Assembly (NCBI GenBank): GCA_900545315.1
Contig: UQYM01000017.1
Location: 1-53,048 of the forward strand
Length of the DNA: 53,048 nt
Direction: 5' to 3'
Source of the DNA: an uncultured Alistipes sp.
Lineage (GTDB): Bacteria; Bacteroidota; Bacteroidia; Bacteroidales; Rikenellaceae
Positions 8,540 through 16,377 of the stretch are shown piece after piece. The notes beneath the pieces are model-generated. The model did no database searches, was not told the origin of the DNA, and was given only the letters and a program-made list of their open reading frames with translations. The translations under genes were made by a program, and so were the position numbers. Position 1 is the first letter of the stretch; each line of letters starts with the position of its first letter.

Positions 8540-9847
8540 CTACTCAGACAAAATAAACTGATCAAAACCGGAAGCCGCTCCCCACTCGTAATGGGTCTTG
8601 TAATAGGCATTCAACGGTGCAAAATTCGATGCCCGCAACGGAACATAACAACTCAAGCCTCCATACTGCTCATGGGGCAATAGCTCCGGATCCTCGTCCC
8701 GAACCGCAGACCACTGCTGCACCACCGTCGCCTCCAAAGCCGCCTCAAACGCAGCATAATCTTGCTGAAACTCTACCGAATTGGTCACATACCCCAACTC
8801 CATAATCTGCTTTAAATCATACAGCGGCATATCCGAATCAACCAATTTGGCGTCAGCCGTCAATGCTGCAAAATAGGCCTCCGGACGTATCAACAACTTC
8901 GTCAACATCGTTCGTGTGCTGGAGGCCAAAGTCTCCAACTTGTCCGTCCGGATCACCGAAACATCGAAATTGTCAAAATCCTCTTCCGGCAAGGTATCGT
9001 ACCACTCCGCACTCAAATAGGCCACATGATACAGATCAGCCTGCGGTTTGGCAAACAGATACTCCATAATCAAATCATAAGGGAAACCTACCCCCGGCAG
9101 CGGAGCCATGCATCCCACCAGATAAGAGCATTTGTTCCGCAGTGCATAAGCCGTCTCAACGTTCCCCATCATGCAGGCATGAAACATGATAAAATCATAC
9201 TTGACCGGCAACAATTGGGCAAGAGCATCGATCTCAATGCAGTTATTATAGCGCTCACTACCCAACAGAGCTTTCGTCGAGACTCCCAACGGAAGCGACA
9301 TCTCCGCTTGGTGATCCTCCTCGTCGTGTCCAACATTGGGATCGTTCACATAATTCTCCAGATCGCCCGGGAACCAGGCCGAACCGTGCGTCCCGATGAT
9401 CAACCCGTGTGAGCGCGCCGGAAACAGCGTAACAGCATCCTCCAACACCCCGCGCATCACCTCGGGATCAGCCGGGTCCTGCTCCGGATAACTCTTGACC
9501 ACCTCACTGCGTACCACATCGCTCTCGTCATGAACAATCCGCAACAAAACCGGCGAAGTGAACTGGGTCAAATGCGGCGAAGGATCCAAATAGACCAAAA
9601 AGGTCCCGTCAATATCATCGTTCCAACCCTTCTCAATCCTGTTCAACGAGGTGATCATCTCATCCCACAAATTGTGATCATCCATCATGTAAAACAGAAC
9701 CGTACGATTCTTCTCCTCCGCAGCAGGCTGAGGCTCCGTAGAGGCATCATCATCCTTGTTGCATCCGGCCATAAAAACCGAAACAAATACTGCCAACAAC
9801 AAAAATCGCATGCTGCGACAGGTACGAAACATAGCAAACGTAAACAT
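8540..9847 (-). CDS. clostripain-family (C11) cysteine peptidase lipoprotein
   Basis: A 435-residue exported cysteine peptidase of clan CD. With the ATG at 9847 as start, a signal peptide ends at lipobox FMAGC (Cys29) followed by NKDDD; a shorter start at 9811 (MRFLLLAVF) is also plausible, and a TTG lies just upstream. The catalytic dyad fits His154 in GLIIGTHGSAW and Cys225 in MFHACMMGNVET, both at the ends of predicted core strands as in clostripain and PmC11. These enzymes cleave after basic residues and often self-activate. It is the first gene of a two-gene unit with the Ig-like lipoprotein, divergent from the TPR-AraC regulator. Confidence 0.85.
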   Translation of the reverse strand: MFTFAMFRTCRSMRFLLLAVFVSVFMAGCNKDDDASTEPQPAAEEKNRTVLFYMMDDHNLWDEMITSLNRIEKGWNDDIDGTFLVYLDPSPHLTQFTSPVLLRIVHDESDVVRSEVVKSYPEQDPADPEVMRGVLEDAVTLFPARSHGLIIGTHGSAWFPGDLENYVNDPNVGHDEEDHQAEMSLPLGVSTKALLGSERYNNCIEIDALAQLLPVKYDFIMFHACMMGNVETAYALRNKCSYLVGCMAPLPGVGFPYDLIMEYLFAKPQADLYHVAYLSAEWYDTLPEEDFDNFDVSVIRTDKLETLASSTRTMLTKLLIRPEAYFAALTADAKLVDSDMPLYDLKQIMELGYVTNSVEFQQDYAAFEAALEATVVQQWSAVRDEDPELLPHEQYGGLSCYVPLRASNFAPLNAYYKTHYEWGAASGFDQFILSE

Positions 9848-9882
9848 CTTGTTCAATCCAATTAACTAACCTCAAACCTGAA

Positions 9883-9895
9883 TACACCAGGTGTA
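9883..9895. promoter_or_regulatory. palindrome upstream of the C11 peptidase gene
   Basis: TACACC-A-GGTGTA is a perfect odd palindrome 36 bases upstream of the peptidase ATG. It could be a regulator site; there is no independent support. Confidence 0.3.
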
Positions 9896-10035
9896 ATCAA
9901 TATCGTTTTCTGCCCCCGACGGCATACGAAACAACCTTCGCAGAGATCACTTCGACCTACTCCTGTCGGGTGCGCTATTCGCGCTGCGAAATAACAAAAA
10001 TCTGCCCAAAAGATCGAAAATCACTCTAACAAAAC

Positions 10036-10086
10036 GTGTGTCACCAAAAGAAAAACATGTGTCATGGCGGCAAACTAAACGTCACC
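10036..10086 (+). promoter_or_regulatory. phased direct repeats, candidate AraC-type operator
   Basis: AACGTGTGTCACC (10033-10045), AACATGTGTCATG (10054-10066) and AAACGTCACC (10077-10086) share GTCA at 10040, 10061 and 10081, so the copies are 21 and 20 bases apart, about two helical turns each. That layout is typical of half-sites bound by AraC-family proteins. They lie 60-105 bases before the TPR-AraC start. Confidence 0.45.
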
Positions 10087-10123
10087 ATACTTCACCCTAT
10101 ACGCTTTTCTCAATACAAATCAT

Positions 10124-10131
10124 TATCTTTA
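10124..10131 (+). promoter_or_regulatory. possible -7 element of the TPR-AraC gene
   Basis: TATCTTTA matches seven of eight consensus positions, just 14 bases before the ATG at 10145. If used, the leader would be very short, which favours the second ATG at 10154 as start. Confidence 0.4.
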
Positions 10132-10144
10132 TTGCCCAAAGCGT

Positions 10145-11971
10145 ATGCGACACATGTCATCTATCGTACAAATAGGCGGAGTGGTCATCTGTTGGCTCTG
10201 TCTTCTTGCGTGTACCTCCTTCCACACTGATTCTCACCCTCAGTCAAGCACAGGAGCCGCCGTACAAACCTCCTCCGGCGACCGTCCTTCCGATTCCCTC
10301 CCCCAAGACACGATCTACACCCTCGAGCGGGTTTATGCGCTGGCCGGGAAAAACAACCCGATGGTCCACACCATTCTCGACTCGATCGACCGTCGCGAAA
10401 AAAAAGCTCACTACGCCAACGGCATCCCCGCCTATAAAATCCAGATCGCCCGTGCTTTCGTAGCCTCGCGAGACCTGAATCCCGGACTCGCAATCCGATA
10501 CCTGAGGCCCTTGCTCTCCTCCGAAGAGCTGACCGAAAACCCCGAATCACACCTGTTCGCCCTGGCACTTCTCTGCAACGAATGCAACGTCCTGCACCTG
10601 GCCGATCAAAGTCTGAGCTATGCCCTGCAATATCTCGAACTGACCCACCAATACGGAGATTCAGTCCGCTATGCCGCTGCCCATCTGTATCTGGCGGAAC
10701 TCTATCGCCAACAAGGCAACACCGACAAAGGTTACGACCACCTACGCAAAGGACAACAGATACTCAAACAGACCCAAGATCCCAGAACACTTGGTTACCT
10801 GCTTTGGAGCCGAGAACTCGAAATCAACTACTTCGCAGATCAAAAACAGTACGATCAAGCCATTACACTCGTCCAAAAGTTGATCGTCCGCTACCGTGCG
10901 CTCTCCCCAAAACAACGTCACCAACTGCAACTCGACAACGATTCTGTGCTTAACTTCCGGCAAGCTCAAAACTTAGTCACGCTGGCTGGACTCTATGCCC
11001 ATGACGGTCAAATGAATCTTGCCCGCAAAACCTACCAAGAGGCCCAACAATATGCCGCCAAAGCACCGGATATCCTGAGTCCCGAATTTGCCGGATTAAC
11101 ATTCGACTACCTGAAAACCGCCGGCAGATACAACGAAGCTCTCGCCTGCGCTATCCGCTACGTCAATCAAACCCGAACCGGCGACACACTGAATCTTTTT
11201 CACCTGGAGGCCAAACGCTTCTTAGCCGAAGCCTACCGGCTAACAGGGGACTACTCCAAAGCCTGGTTCTACGAACATCAAGTCGGAATATTGGCCGATT
11301 CGCTCAACGAACGTGCCAACCAACAAGCCGCGCTCGAACTGCAAACCGCCTACGAAACCGCTCAGCAACAACAGCAAATTCAACAACAACACTTAACCAT
11401 CACCCGGAATCGGCAGATCATCACCACCCTGTTGATCACCTTAGTGGCACTGCTCCTAATTCTAGGACAGATCATCCTCAGCCGCCACCGAATCTCCCGT
11501 AAAAACCGTAAACTGTTCGAACAGATCGAACGTCTGAGTCAAGCCCAAAAGGAGTTGGACAGAATTCGACAACTGATGGAGCGAGAAACAACCGACACCG
11601 TAAACTCAACCGAAAAAAATAACCTGTTTGATCGATTAGAGACATTGATGCGCGAACGGCAACTCTTTTTACAACCGGATCTCACCCGTGAACAGGTCGC
11701 TGCAGAGCTGGGTACCAATAAACTCTACTTGGCAAACGCCATCTCCCAACAGGTAAATCTGACATTTACCGAATATATCAACCGTTGGCGTCTCCAACAA
11801 GCCCAAGAGCTTCTCCTAAAAGATCATACCACCAAAATCGAAGCGATCGCCCACATGTGTGGCTTCAATTCAGTGCGTACCTTTTATCGGCTCTTTCAAC
11901 AGACCTACCAGCTCACCCCTACCGAATTCCGGCGTCTCTCCAAAATCGGAGAAACCCCCTCCTTGCACTAA
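10145..11971 (+). CDS. membrane-bound TPR-AraC transcriptional regulator
   Basis: A 608-residue regulator of the Bacteroidetes type that senses outside the cytoplasm and binds DNA inside. The N-terminus has a hydrophobic segment ending in LLACTSF, which resembles a lipobox. Residues about 60-400 are tetratricopeptide-like helices (for example AAAHLYLAELYRQQGNTDKGYDHL). A Gln-rich stretch (QQQQQIQQQ) precedes a transmembrane helix at about 424-446. A short coiled coil follows, and residues about 495-600 form the AraC double helix-turn-helix (LTREQVAAELGTNKLYLANAI and IEAIAHMCGFNSVRTFYRLF). Its divergent position suggests control of the adjacent lipoprotein pair, or itself, through the repeats at 10036-10086. 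Start could be 10145 or 10154. Confidence 0.85.
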   Translation: MRHMSSIVQIGGVVICWLCLLACTSFHTDSHPQSSTGAAVQTSSGDRPSDSLPQDTIYTLERVYALAGKNNPMVHTILDSIDRREKKAHYANGIPAYKIQIARAFVASRDLNPGLAIRYLRPLLSSEELTENPESHLFALALLCNECNVLHLADQSLSYALQYLELTHQYGDSVRYAAAHLYLAELYRQQGNTDKGYDHLRKGQQILKQTQDPRTLGYLLWSRELEINYFADQKQYDQAITLVQKLIVRYRALSPKQRHQLQLDNDSVLNFRQAQNLVTLAGLYAHDGQMNLARKTYQEAQQYAAKAPDILSPEFAGLTFDYLKTAGRYNEALACAIRYVNQTRTGDTLNLFHLEAKRFLAEAYRLTGDYSKAWFYEHQVGILADSLNERANQQAALELQTAYETAQQQQQIQQQHLTITRNRQIITTLLITLVALLLILGQIILSRHRISRKNRKLFEQIERLSQAQKELDRIRQLMERETTDTVNSTEKNNLFDRLETLMRERQLFLQPDLTREQVAAELGTNKLYLANAISQQVNLTFTEYINRWRLQQAQELLLKDHTTKIEAIAHMCGFNSVRTFYRLFQQTYQLTPTEFRRLSKIGETPSLH

Positions 11972-12139
11972 CCAAGCGCTGTTACGCTCCAACTTCTTCC
12001 TCAAGATCGGCACATGCAACCAAACAGCCAACAGCACTGCACCTTACCCACAAACTGTTGCTTGCGGGTCACTGTCCACAACAGGAGTTCGCATAGCATA
12101 ACATTTCCACACGAGATCGAGCCACCCGAACAAAGAACA

Positions 12140-12174
12140 GGCGCTGCCACATTCATGTGACAGCGCCATTTTTT
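12140..12174. terminator. hairpin terminator between the TPR-AraC gene and ung
   Basis: GGCGCTG-C-CACAT at 12140-12152 pairs with ATGTG-A-CAGCGCC at 12155-12167 with one C/A mismatch, followed on the plus strand by six T. It lies between convergent genes and ends the plus-strand transcript; minus-strand use is possible. Confidence 0.8.
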
Positions 12175-12254
12175 AGTTCTACAAACAATACTCCGTTCAA
12201 CCCTTTTGCCTGAATATCCGCGTCCATTTAGGATATCTTGGTAGAGAGTCCAAT

Positions 12255-12917
12255 TTACCAAACAATGGGCGTCAGCCCATGCGCCTCCAAATAGGCATTC
12301 GCCTGAGAAAAATGGTGACACCCGAAAAATCCACGATAAGCCGATAACGGAGAGGGGTGGACACTCTTTAAAATGCAGTTCCGTGTCGGATCCACAATCG
12401 CCCCTTTGCGTTGCGCATAAGAGCCCCATAACATATACACCACATGCTCACGATGCGTCGAGATGGCCCGTACCACCGCATCCGTAAACTGCTCCCAACC
12501 CTTACCGGCATGCGAGGTCGGCTCATGCGCCCGAACCGTCAAGACCGCATTCAACATCAACACCCCCTGCGAAGCCCAACGATCCAAATTACCACTCGTC
12601 GGAATCGGTGCCCCAACATCATCATGAACCTCCTGGAAAATATTGACCAACGAGGGCGGAAATGGGACTCCCTCATTCACCGAAAAACAGAGCCCATGAG
12701 CCTGTCCTACCCCATGATAAGGATCCTGACCGATAATCACCACCTTGATCTGGTCCGGCTCACACATGTCAAAGGCATGAAAAATATTGCGCCCCGCCGG
12801 AAACACCTGATGCGTCGCATACTCCTGTTTGACAAATTGAACCAACTCCGCAAAATAGGGCTTCTCAAACTCCTCTCCAATCCACTCCTTCCACTGAGGA
12901 GAAATTTTTACATCCAT
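12255..12917 (-). CDS. ung: uracil-DNA glycosylase (family 1)
   Basis: Removes uracil from DNA to start base excision repair. The 220-residue product begins at the ATG at 12917 (MDVKISPQWKEW); the open frame extends 34 codons further but that part does not look like UDG. Motif A is GQDPYHG with catalytic Asp65, the uracil-stacking region FSVNEGVPFPPSL follows, and the minor-groove motif is HPSPLSAYRGFFGCHHFSQAN near the C-terminus with the catalytic His. Length and motifs are those of a complete family 1 enzyme. It sits between the regulator terminator and the phage-derived module. Confidence 0.96.
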   Translation of the reverse strand: MDVKISPQWKEWIGEEFEKPYFAELVQFVKQEYATHQVFPAGRNIFHAFDMCEPDQIKVVIIGQDPYHGVGQAHGLCFSVNEGVPFPPSLVNIFQEVHDDVGAPIPTSGNLDRWASQGVLMLNAVLTVRAHEPTSHAGKGWEQFTDAVVRAISTHREHVVYMLWGSYAQRKGAIVDPTRNCILKSVHPSPLSAYRGFFGCHHFSQANAYLEAHGLTPIVW

Positions 12918-13168
12918 ATAATTTTGACTTTTTATCGTGTACTTCAATGCTGGCCGGTCCAATCTCAATTTCCACCCAACCCACCGCACAGCAAGGTTAC
13001 TCTTCAGTAAAAGCCTCAAGACTCAGACAAGCTACTCCTCAAAGTGAATATCCGTCCACCCTCCTATCACCCCCTCGTTGCCAACCTTCCAACTTGACCA
13101 TCTCCAACAACGCTGACAACAAACTTTTAGACTCAATCTCTAAACGGCTCTATGGAACGTCATCATGG

Positions 13169-13843
13169 TTATCGGATCGAGTTCATCCGAATGCTCGCCT
13201 TCACAAAGGCCAACGCACGGATCTTCTCAATCGGCACATCCTTGTCCGCATGGTGCGGATTCTGACTGACCAACTTCACACACCCCTCGCGCTCAGACTT
13301 CTGAATATATTTTACCGTCACATACTCCTCACCATCGATATCTATCGACAACAAATACATGTCCCCCCAAAAAATATTCTCAATGCCACTCACCTGCTTG
13401 TACAACACAATATCTCCACTCTTCAACAACGGATACATGCTGTCCCCGACCACATAAATCGCCCCGTCACAACGCGGCAAATTCGGAATGTGAATATAAT
13501 CGATCGGCGTCTGCGCGTCCCGATCCAAAAACAACGGCACCAAACCCGCTGTCCCCTCTATATTATATAAGGGAACACTCTGCGTCGGGACCCTCCGATC
13601 CGAACGATTCATAAATACCGACTCAGGCCGCTGCTCAAAAAACATCGGACCCTTGCCCGTCTCCAACCACTCCGGATTAACGTTCAATTCTTGAATTATA
13701 ATATTCTTGTTCCGCTCCGAAAGAGCCGCCCGACCCGTCTCGATCATCGACAAAGCACTCTTCCCGATCCCAAGCTTCTGAGCCAACATCTCCTGCGTCA
13801 TCCCCAACTCCTTACGAATCAATTTCAACCGCTCTCTCATCAT
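13169..13843 (-). CDS. XRE / S24 LexA-like repressor
   Basis: A 224-residue phage-type repressor with an N-terminal HTH (MTQEMLAQKLGIGKSALSMIETGR, about residues 15-40) and a C-terminal S24 peptidase domain. The Ser nucleophile is in VVGDSMYP and the Lys general base in VTVKYIQ. A possible Ala-Gly self-cleavage site is in IEGTAGLV. This predicts release of repression by RecA-linked autoproteolysis after DNA damage, as in LexA and CI-type repressors. Start set at ATG 13843; a TTG at 13855 is unlikely. It is divergent from the 89-residue gene and is the likely master switch of the module at 13.1-17.6 kb. Confidence 0.9.
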   Translation of the reverse strand: MMRERLKLIRKELGMTQEMLAQKLGIGKSALSMIETGRAALSERNKNIIIQELNVNPEWLETGKGPMFFEQRPESVFMNRSDRRVPTQSVPLYNIEGTAGLVPLFLDRDAQTPIDYIHIPNLPRCDGAIYVVGDSMYPLLKSGDIVLYKQVSGIENIFWGDMYLLSIDIDGEEYVTVKYIQKSEREGCVKLVSQNPHHADKDVPIEKIRALAFVKASIRMNSIR

Positions 13844-13891
13844 ACCACAATTCAAATTTTCACTAAAAAATTTCGCTCGAAGTGAACAAAA

Positions 13892-13904
13892 TTCAAATAT
13901 TGAA
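13892..13904. promoter_or_regulatory. candidate repressor operator
   Basis: TTCAA-ATA-TTGAA is a perfect 5+3+5 palindrome just downstream of the predicted start site of the repressor promoter, in the divergent region, where a self-regulating repressor would bind. Another TTCAAATTTT half-site lies at 13851. Confidence 0.45.
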
Positions 13905-13919
13905 CTTATATTTGTACAA

Positions 13920-13950
13920 CAAAGTTAAGAAATTTTATTTTTACCGCAAA
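13920..13950 (-). promoter_or_regulatory. promoter of the XRE/S24 repressor
   Basis: On the minus strand TTTG (13947-13950), a 19-base spacer and TAACTTTG (13920-13927) match the Bacteroidetes consensus at every defined position. The predicted leader is about 70 nt. Confidence 0.75.
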
Positions 13951-14027
13951 ATCATGTGGCTTTCAATTTTTTAATAAGTTATTAACAAATTCAGAAATTG
14001 TATAAAAAACTAAAAAACAAGCCCAGC

Positions 14028-14035
14028 TACTTTTG
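14028..14035 (+). promoter_or_regulatory. -7 element for the 89-residue gene
   Basis: TACTTTTG is an exact TAnnTTTG match 26 bases before the ATG at 14062. No TTTG is present at the usual distance. TATATTTG at 13907-13914 is an alternative further upstream. Confidence 0.45.
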
Positions 14036-14061
14036 CACTAAACCTCAAAACTATAAAAACC

Positions 14062-14331
14062 ATGATCGCTATCAACCCGCAAACCTATCAAACATTAGCC
14101 ACCCTATTGCTTGAAACCGTAGCCGATAAAGAGTTCTTCAACGGAAGCATCGACCTCGATACCGAAGAGTTCTACTCAACCCTGACCTGCACCCTGCTCA
14201 TCTACCCACACCCAGAACCAGGCCTCCAAGACCAAATCGTCCCCGTCTGGTGGGAATTCCACCTCTGGCAACCCGAAGGAGAGGTGCTCACCGATTTCTC
14301 ATGGAACGAACTGGCAAAATACCTGAACTAA
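14062..14331 (+). CDS. small acidic hypothetical protein
   Basis: An 89-residue, strongly acidic protein (many Glu and Asp, few Lys/Arg) with a compact Trp-rich centre (VPVWWEFHLWQPEGEV). It has no signal peptide, no membrane segment and no motif I can name. It resembles small uncharacterised proteins seen on Bacteroidetes phages and conjugative elements, but that is an impression only. It is the first gene under the divergent promoter region of the XRE/S24 repressor and is followed 42 bases later by a tRNA-like RNA, so it probably belongs to the same phage-derived module. An acidic small protein near a terminase could be a DNA mimic or partner protein, which is inference. Confidence 0.75.
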   Translation: MIAINPQTYQTLATLLLETVADKEFFNGSIDLDTEEFYSTLTCTLLIYPHPEPGLQDQIVPVWWEFHLWQPEGEVLTDFSWNELAKYLN

Positions 14332-14372
14332 AACGCCCCACCCCCGCACCCTTTCATCCATCATAATGTACA

Positions 14373-14532
14373 GCGGAGCGTGTGCGCCAGGAGACGCAGC
14401 AGAGAACACAACAGCTCATCCGGGAGGACGCTCCCGTTCTCTGAACCCAAACCCACCTCATACAGGGACGCCCGTAGGGCCCAAGTCACAGACCATCCGT
14501 GTCCGGCAGGTTCGACTCCTGCCGCTCCGCCA
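14373..14532 (+). ncRNA. tRNA-like structured RNA of about 160 nt, class unknown
   Basis: The ends pair as an acceptor stem: GCGGAGCG (14373-14380) with CGCTCCGC (14523-14530), 8 bp. A canonical T-arm, GCAGG-TTCGACT-CCTGC (14506-14522), abuts it. A D-arm-like hairpin TGCG/CGCA (14383-14386 with 14395-14398) has a GG-containing 8-base loop. In the anticodon-arm position is a long hairpin, CAGAGAAC (14400-14407) with GTTCTCTG (14436-14443), capped by GGGAG-GACG-CTCCC. About 62 nt then separate it from the T-arm. The 8+5 bp acceptor/T helix recalls tRNA-Sec, but the RNA is nearly twice as long as any tRNA and far shorter than tmRNA, and I see no anticodon loop or tag frame. CCA occurs at 14530-14532. 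Six T follow at 14536-14541. Confidence 0.6.
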
Positions 14533-14545
14533 ACCTTTTTTCACA

Positions 14546-14564
14546 ACGAGGCATATCTCCTCGT
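14546..14564. repeat. small hairpin after the tRNA-like RNA
   Basis: ACGAGG (14546-14551) pairs with CCTCGT (14559-14564) around a 7-base loop, just after the T-run. It may help end the RNA. Confidence 0.35.
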
Positions 14565-14742
14565 CCAATTGCGACTGTGTCGTGAAACAGTACTTGAAAA
14601 GCAATCAATAAAACCCTGCTCGTTGCAACCATAACAATCCATCCTGAGGATACACCCGCACTCTCGCAAGAACAGCAATCCTTTTCCTAAATGCGGCATG
14701 AAGCACCTCCCATCTTTCAACAACAGACCTCAGACAAACATC

Positions 14743-16377
14743 ATGACCATACCAAACCATACATCAGAATCTCCTAATGCGCCGGATCGGGTAATCAACC
14801 TCTCTCCGCAAAGTGAGTCCACAAGCCATTCCACGTTTGATTCTTTCAACTCGACAGGTGTGCGGTCGGACACCATTGACCAAATACCGCAACAGGATCT
14901 GTTCTCCAGCGACAAGCCAGGTCCATATTCACCCGACGACAGGAGTCAATCCCTCGAAAAAACTGCAGAATCAATAATTAGACCTGCAATAACGGTGGAT
15001 CAAGAAGAGGCCACGATAACCAACAAACTTCTCGAGCAGCAATTGCTGCTCGAGAAAAAAGCATTGCAAGGGTTGGCACGCTGCGTCAAAGGATTTACCA
15101 TGCAAGAGGTCAAACGCACCTACGAACCCGGTCCAGACAACGAACCGCACCTCAAATCAGAGGTTATCACCCGAAAAACCATTGCCCCGAATCTGGATGC
15201 CATACTCTTCACCTTAGCCAATCTGGCCCCCGAACGTTGGCAGATCAAACCCTCTAGTAATAGTTCCAGAAGCCTCAATACATCCCCATCCAAAAACAAT
15301 TTCACAGAGCCCCGTCTTACCGGCAACAACTCCGCCAACAACAATAACTCGAATCTTTCGGGCAACAATAATAACGACTCGGCTGAACGCCCACTCGACC
15401 TTTCCTCCCTCTCCGACGCAGCCCTGGAGGAGCTGTCACATCTTCCGGAATGGCCAGCCGCGGACCCTTCTGAGCAATCGGCCGATTATCCTTCAACTAC
15501 TCAAGTTCCATCCCTCGACAACAATTCCAAATCCTGTACTTTGGTCGAAAGCCTCACGACAAACGCTTCCTCAATGCGGTTTGAAACATCAATCACTGCC
15601 AAGCAATATCAGCGTCCAACAATAGATCAGGCAACCCAACAATACCACACAACAAACCCTACTCACCCTGAGGTCCACGCCAAAGCTACTATCGATCCAA
15701 CCGAAACACAACCCAACAAAACCCAACGTAGCTTTACAAATTGCATGCTTCCTCGGCCTTCCAACTTCACGCTACAAAACAACGTGCAATTCATCCAATC
15801 ATCAACGCCCTGCCCTGTTCCACGGAGTTACTCCAATGAGGCCACCGCATCAGCTCAACCACATTTTTGTTCTGAACAGTACTCATCCAGCAGATCCTTC
15901 ACATCTTCACCCTCAAACCAACGCGTCCAACCACATTATCATGCAATCCCCAAAACCACCACACCATTCCGAAACCTCGTCCACACCACAAACACCTCAA
16001 CCATCAACCAAGCCCGCACCTCAATCCAACCAAACGCCCCCTTCTGCTCAACCCCCACAGCCCCAACAAAAGAGTCTCAAACCAATCGTATCAATCACCC
16101 GAAACTCCATTCGGCGCGAACAAGCCCGTCGCAATCTGGCGTCATTCGCACAATATTGCATGCCCGAATTCTCTCCAACCCCCTTTCACCTCACCTACTA
16201 TCGCGTATTGGAGGCCTTCGCAAAAGGTACTATCAAACGCTTGATCATCTCCGTACCGCCTCAACACGGCAAATCTCTCGGCTCATCTATTCTGTTACCC
16301 GCGTTTGTGCTGGGAATTCACCCAAATACCCACATCGCCATCGCATCGTACAGCTTTCGACTCGCAACCCGCTTTAA
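14743..16377 (+). CDS. terminase small subunit-like protein with low-complexity extensions
   Basis: A 544-residue frame from ATG 14743 (an upstream ATG at 14698 adds 15 residues). Only about residues 85-170 look conserved: a helix LEQQLLLEKKALQGLARCVKGFTMQEVKRTYEP, then TRKTIAPNLDAILFTLANLAPERWQIKP. This resembles Bacteroidetes phage small terminases, in which a basic helix and a P-x-x-x-A-x-x-F-x-L-x-N-x-x-P-x-x-W motif are typical. The flanks are Ser/Thr/Asn/Gln/Pro-rich and probably disordered. The frame runs 437 bases into the large terminase frame, where its translation is Arg/Leu/Ser-rich and probably a by-product of overprinting, so the true functional end is uncertain. Small terminases recognise viral DNA for packaging. 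Confidence 0.55.
   Translation: MTIPNHTSESPNAPDRVINLSPQSESTSHSTFDSFNSTGVRSDTIDQIPQQDLFSSDKPGPYSPDDRSQSLEKTAESIIRPAITVDQEEATITNKLLEQQLLLEKKALQGLARCVKGFTMQEVKRTYEPGPDNEPHLKSEVITRKTIAPNLDAILFTLANLAPERWQIKPSSNSSRSLNTSPSKNNFTEPRLTGNNSANNNNSNLSGNNNNDSAERPLDLSSLSDAALEELSHLPEWPAADPSEQSADYPSTTQVPSLDNNSKSCTLVESLTTNASSMRFETSITAKQYQRPTIDQATQQYHTTNPTHPEVHAKATIDPTETQPNKTQRSFTNCMLPRPSNFTLQNNVQFIQSSTPCPVPRSYSNEATASAQPHFCSEQYSSSRSFTSSPSNQRVQPHYHAIPKTTTPFRNLVHTTNTSTINQARTSIQPNAPFCSTPTAPTKESQTNRINHPKLHSARTSPSQSGVIRTILHARILSNPLSPHLLSRIGGLRKRYYQTLDHLRTASTRQISRLIYSVTRVCAGNSPKYPHRHRIVQLSTRNPL

Noticed and set aside
12947..13570. 207-residue plus-strand frame over the repressor gene
   Set aside because: Antisense shadow of the XRE/S24 repressor, whose motifs are unambiguous.
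14373..14532. Ordinary tRNA, tRNA-Sec or tmRNA
   Set aside because: No 7-base anticodon loop, about 160 nt long, no tag-peptide frame; acceptor, D-like and T arms alone do not define any of these classes.
14366..14634. Two overlapping plus-strand frames across the tRNA-like RNA
   Set aside because: They cross strong RNA secondary structure and their translations are low-complexity shadows.
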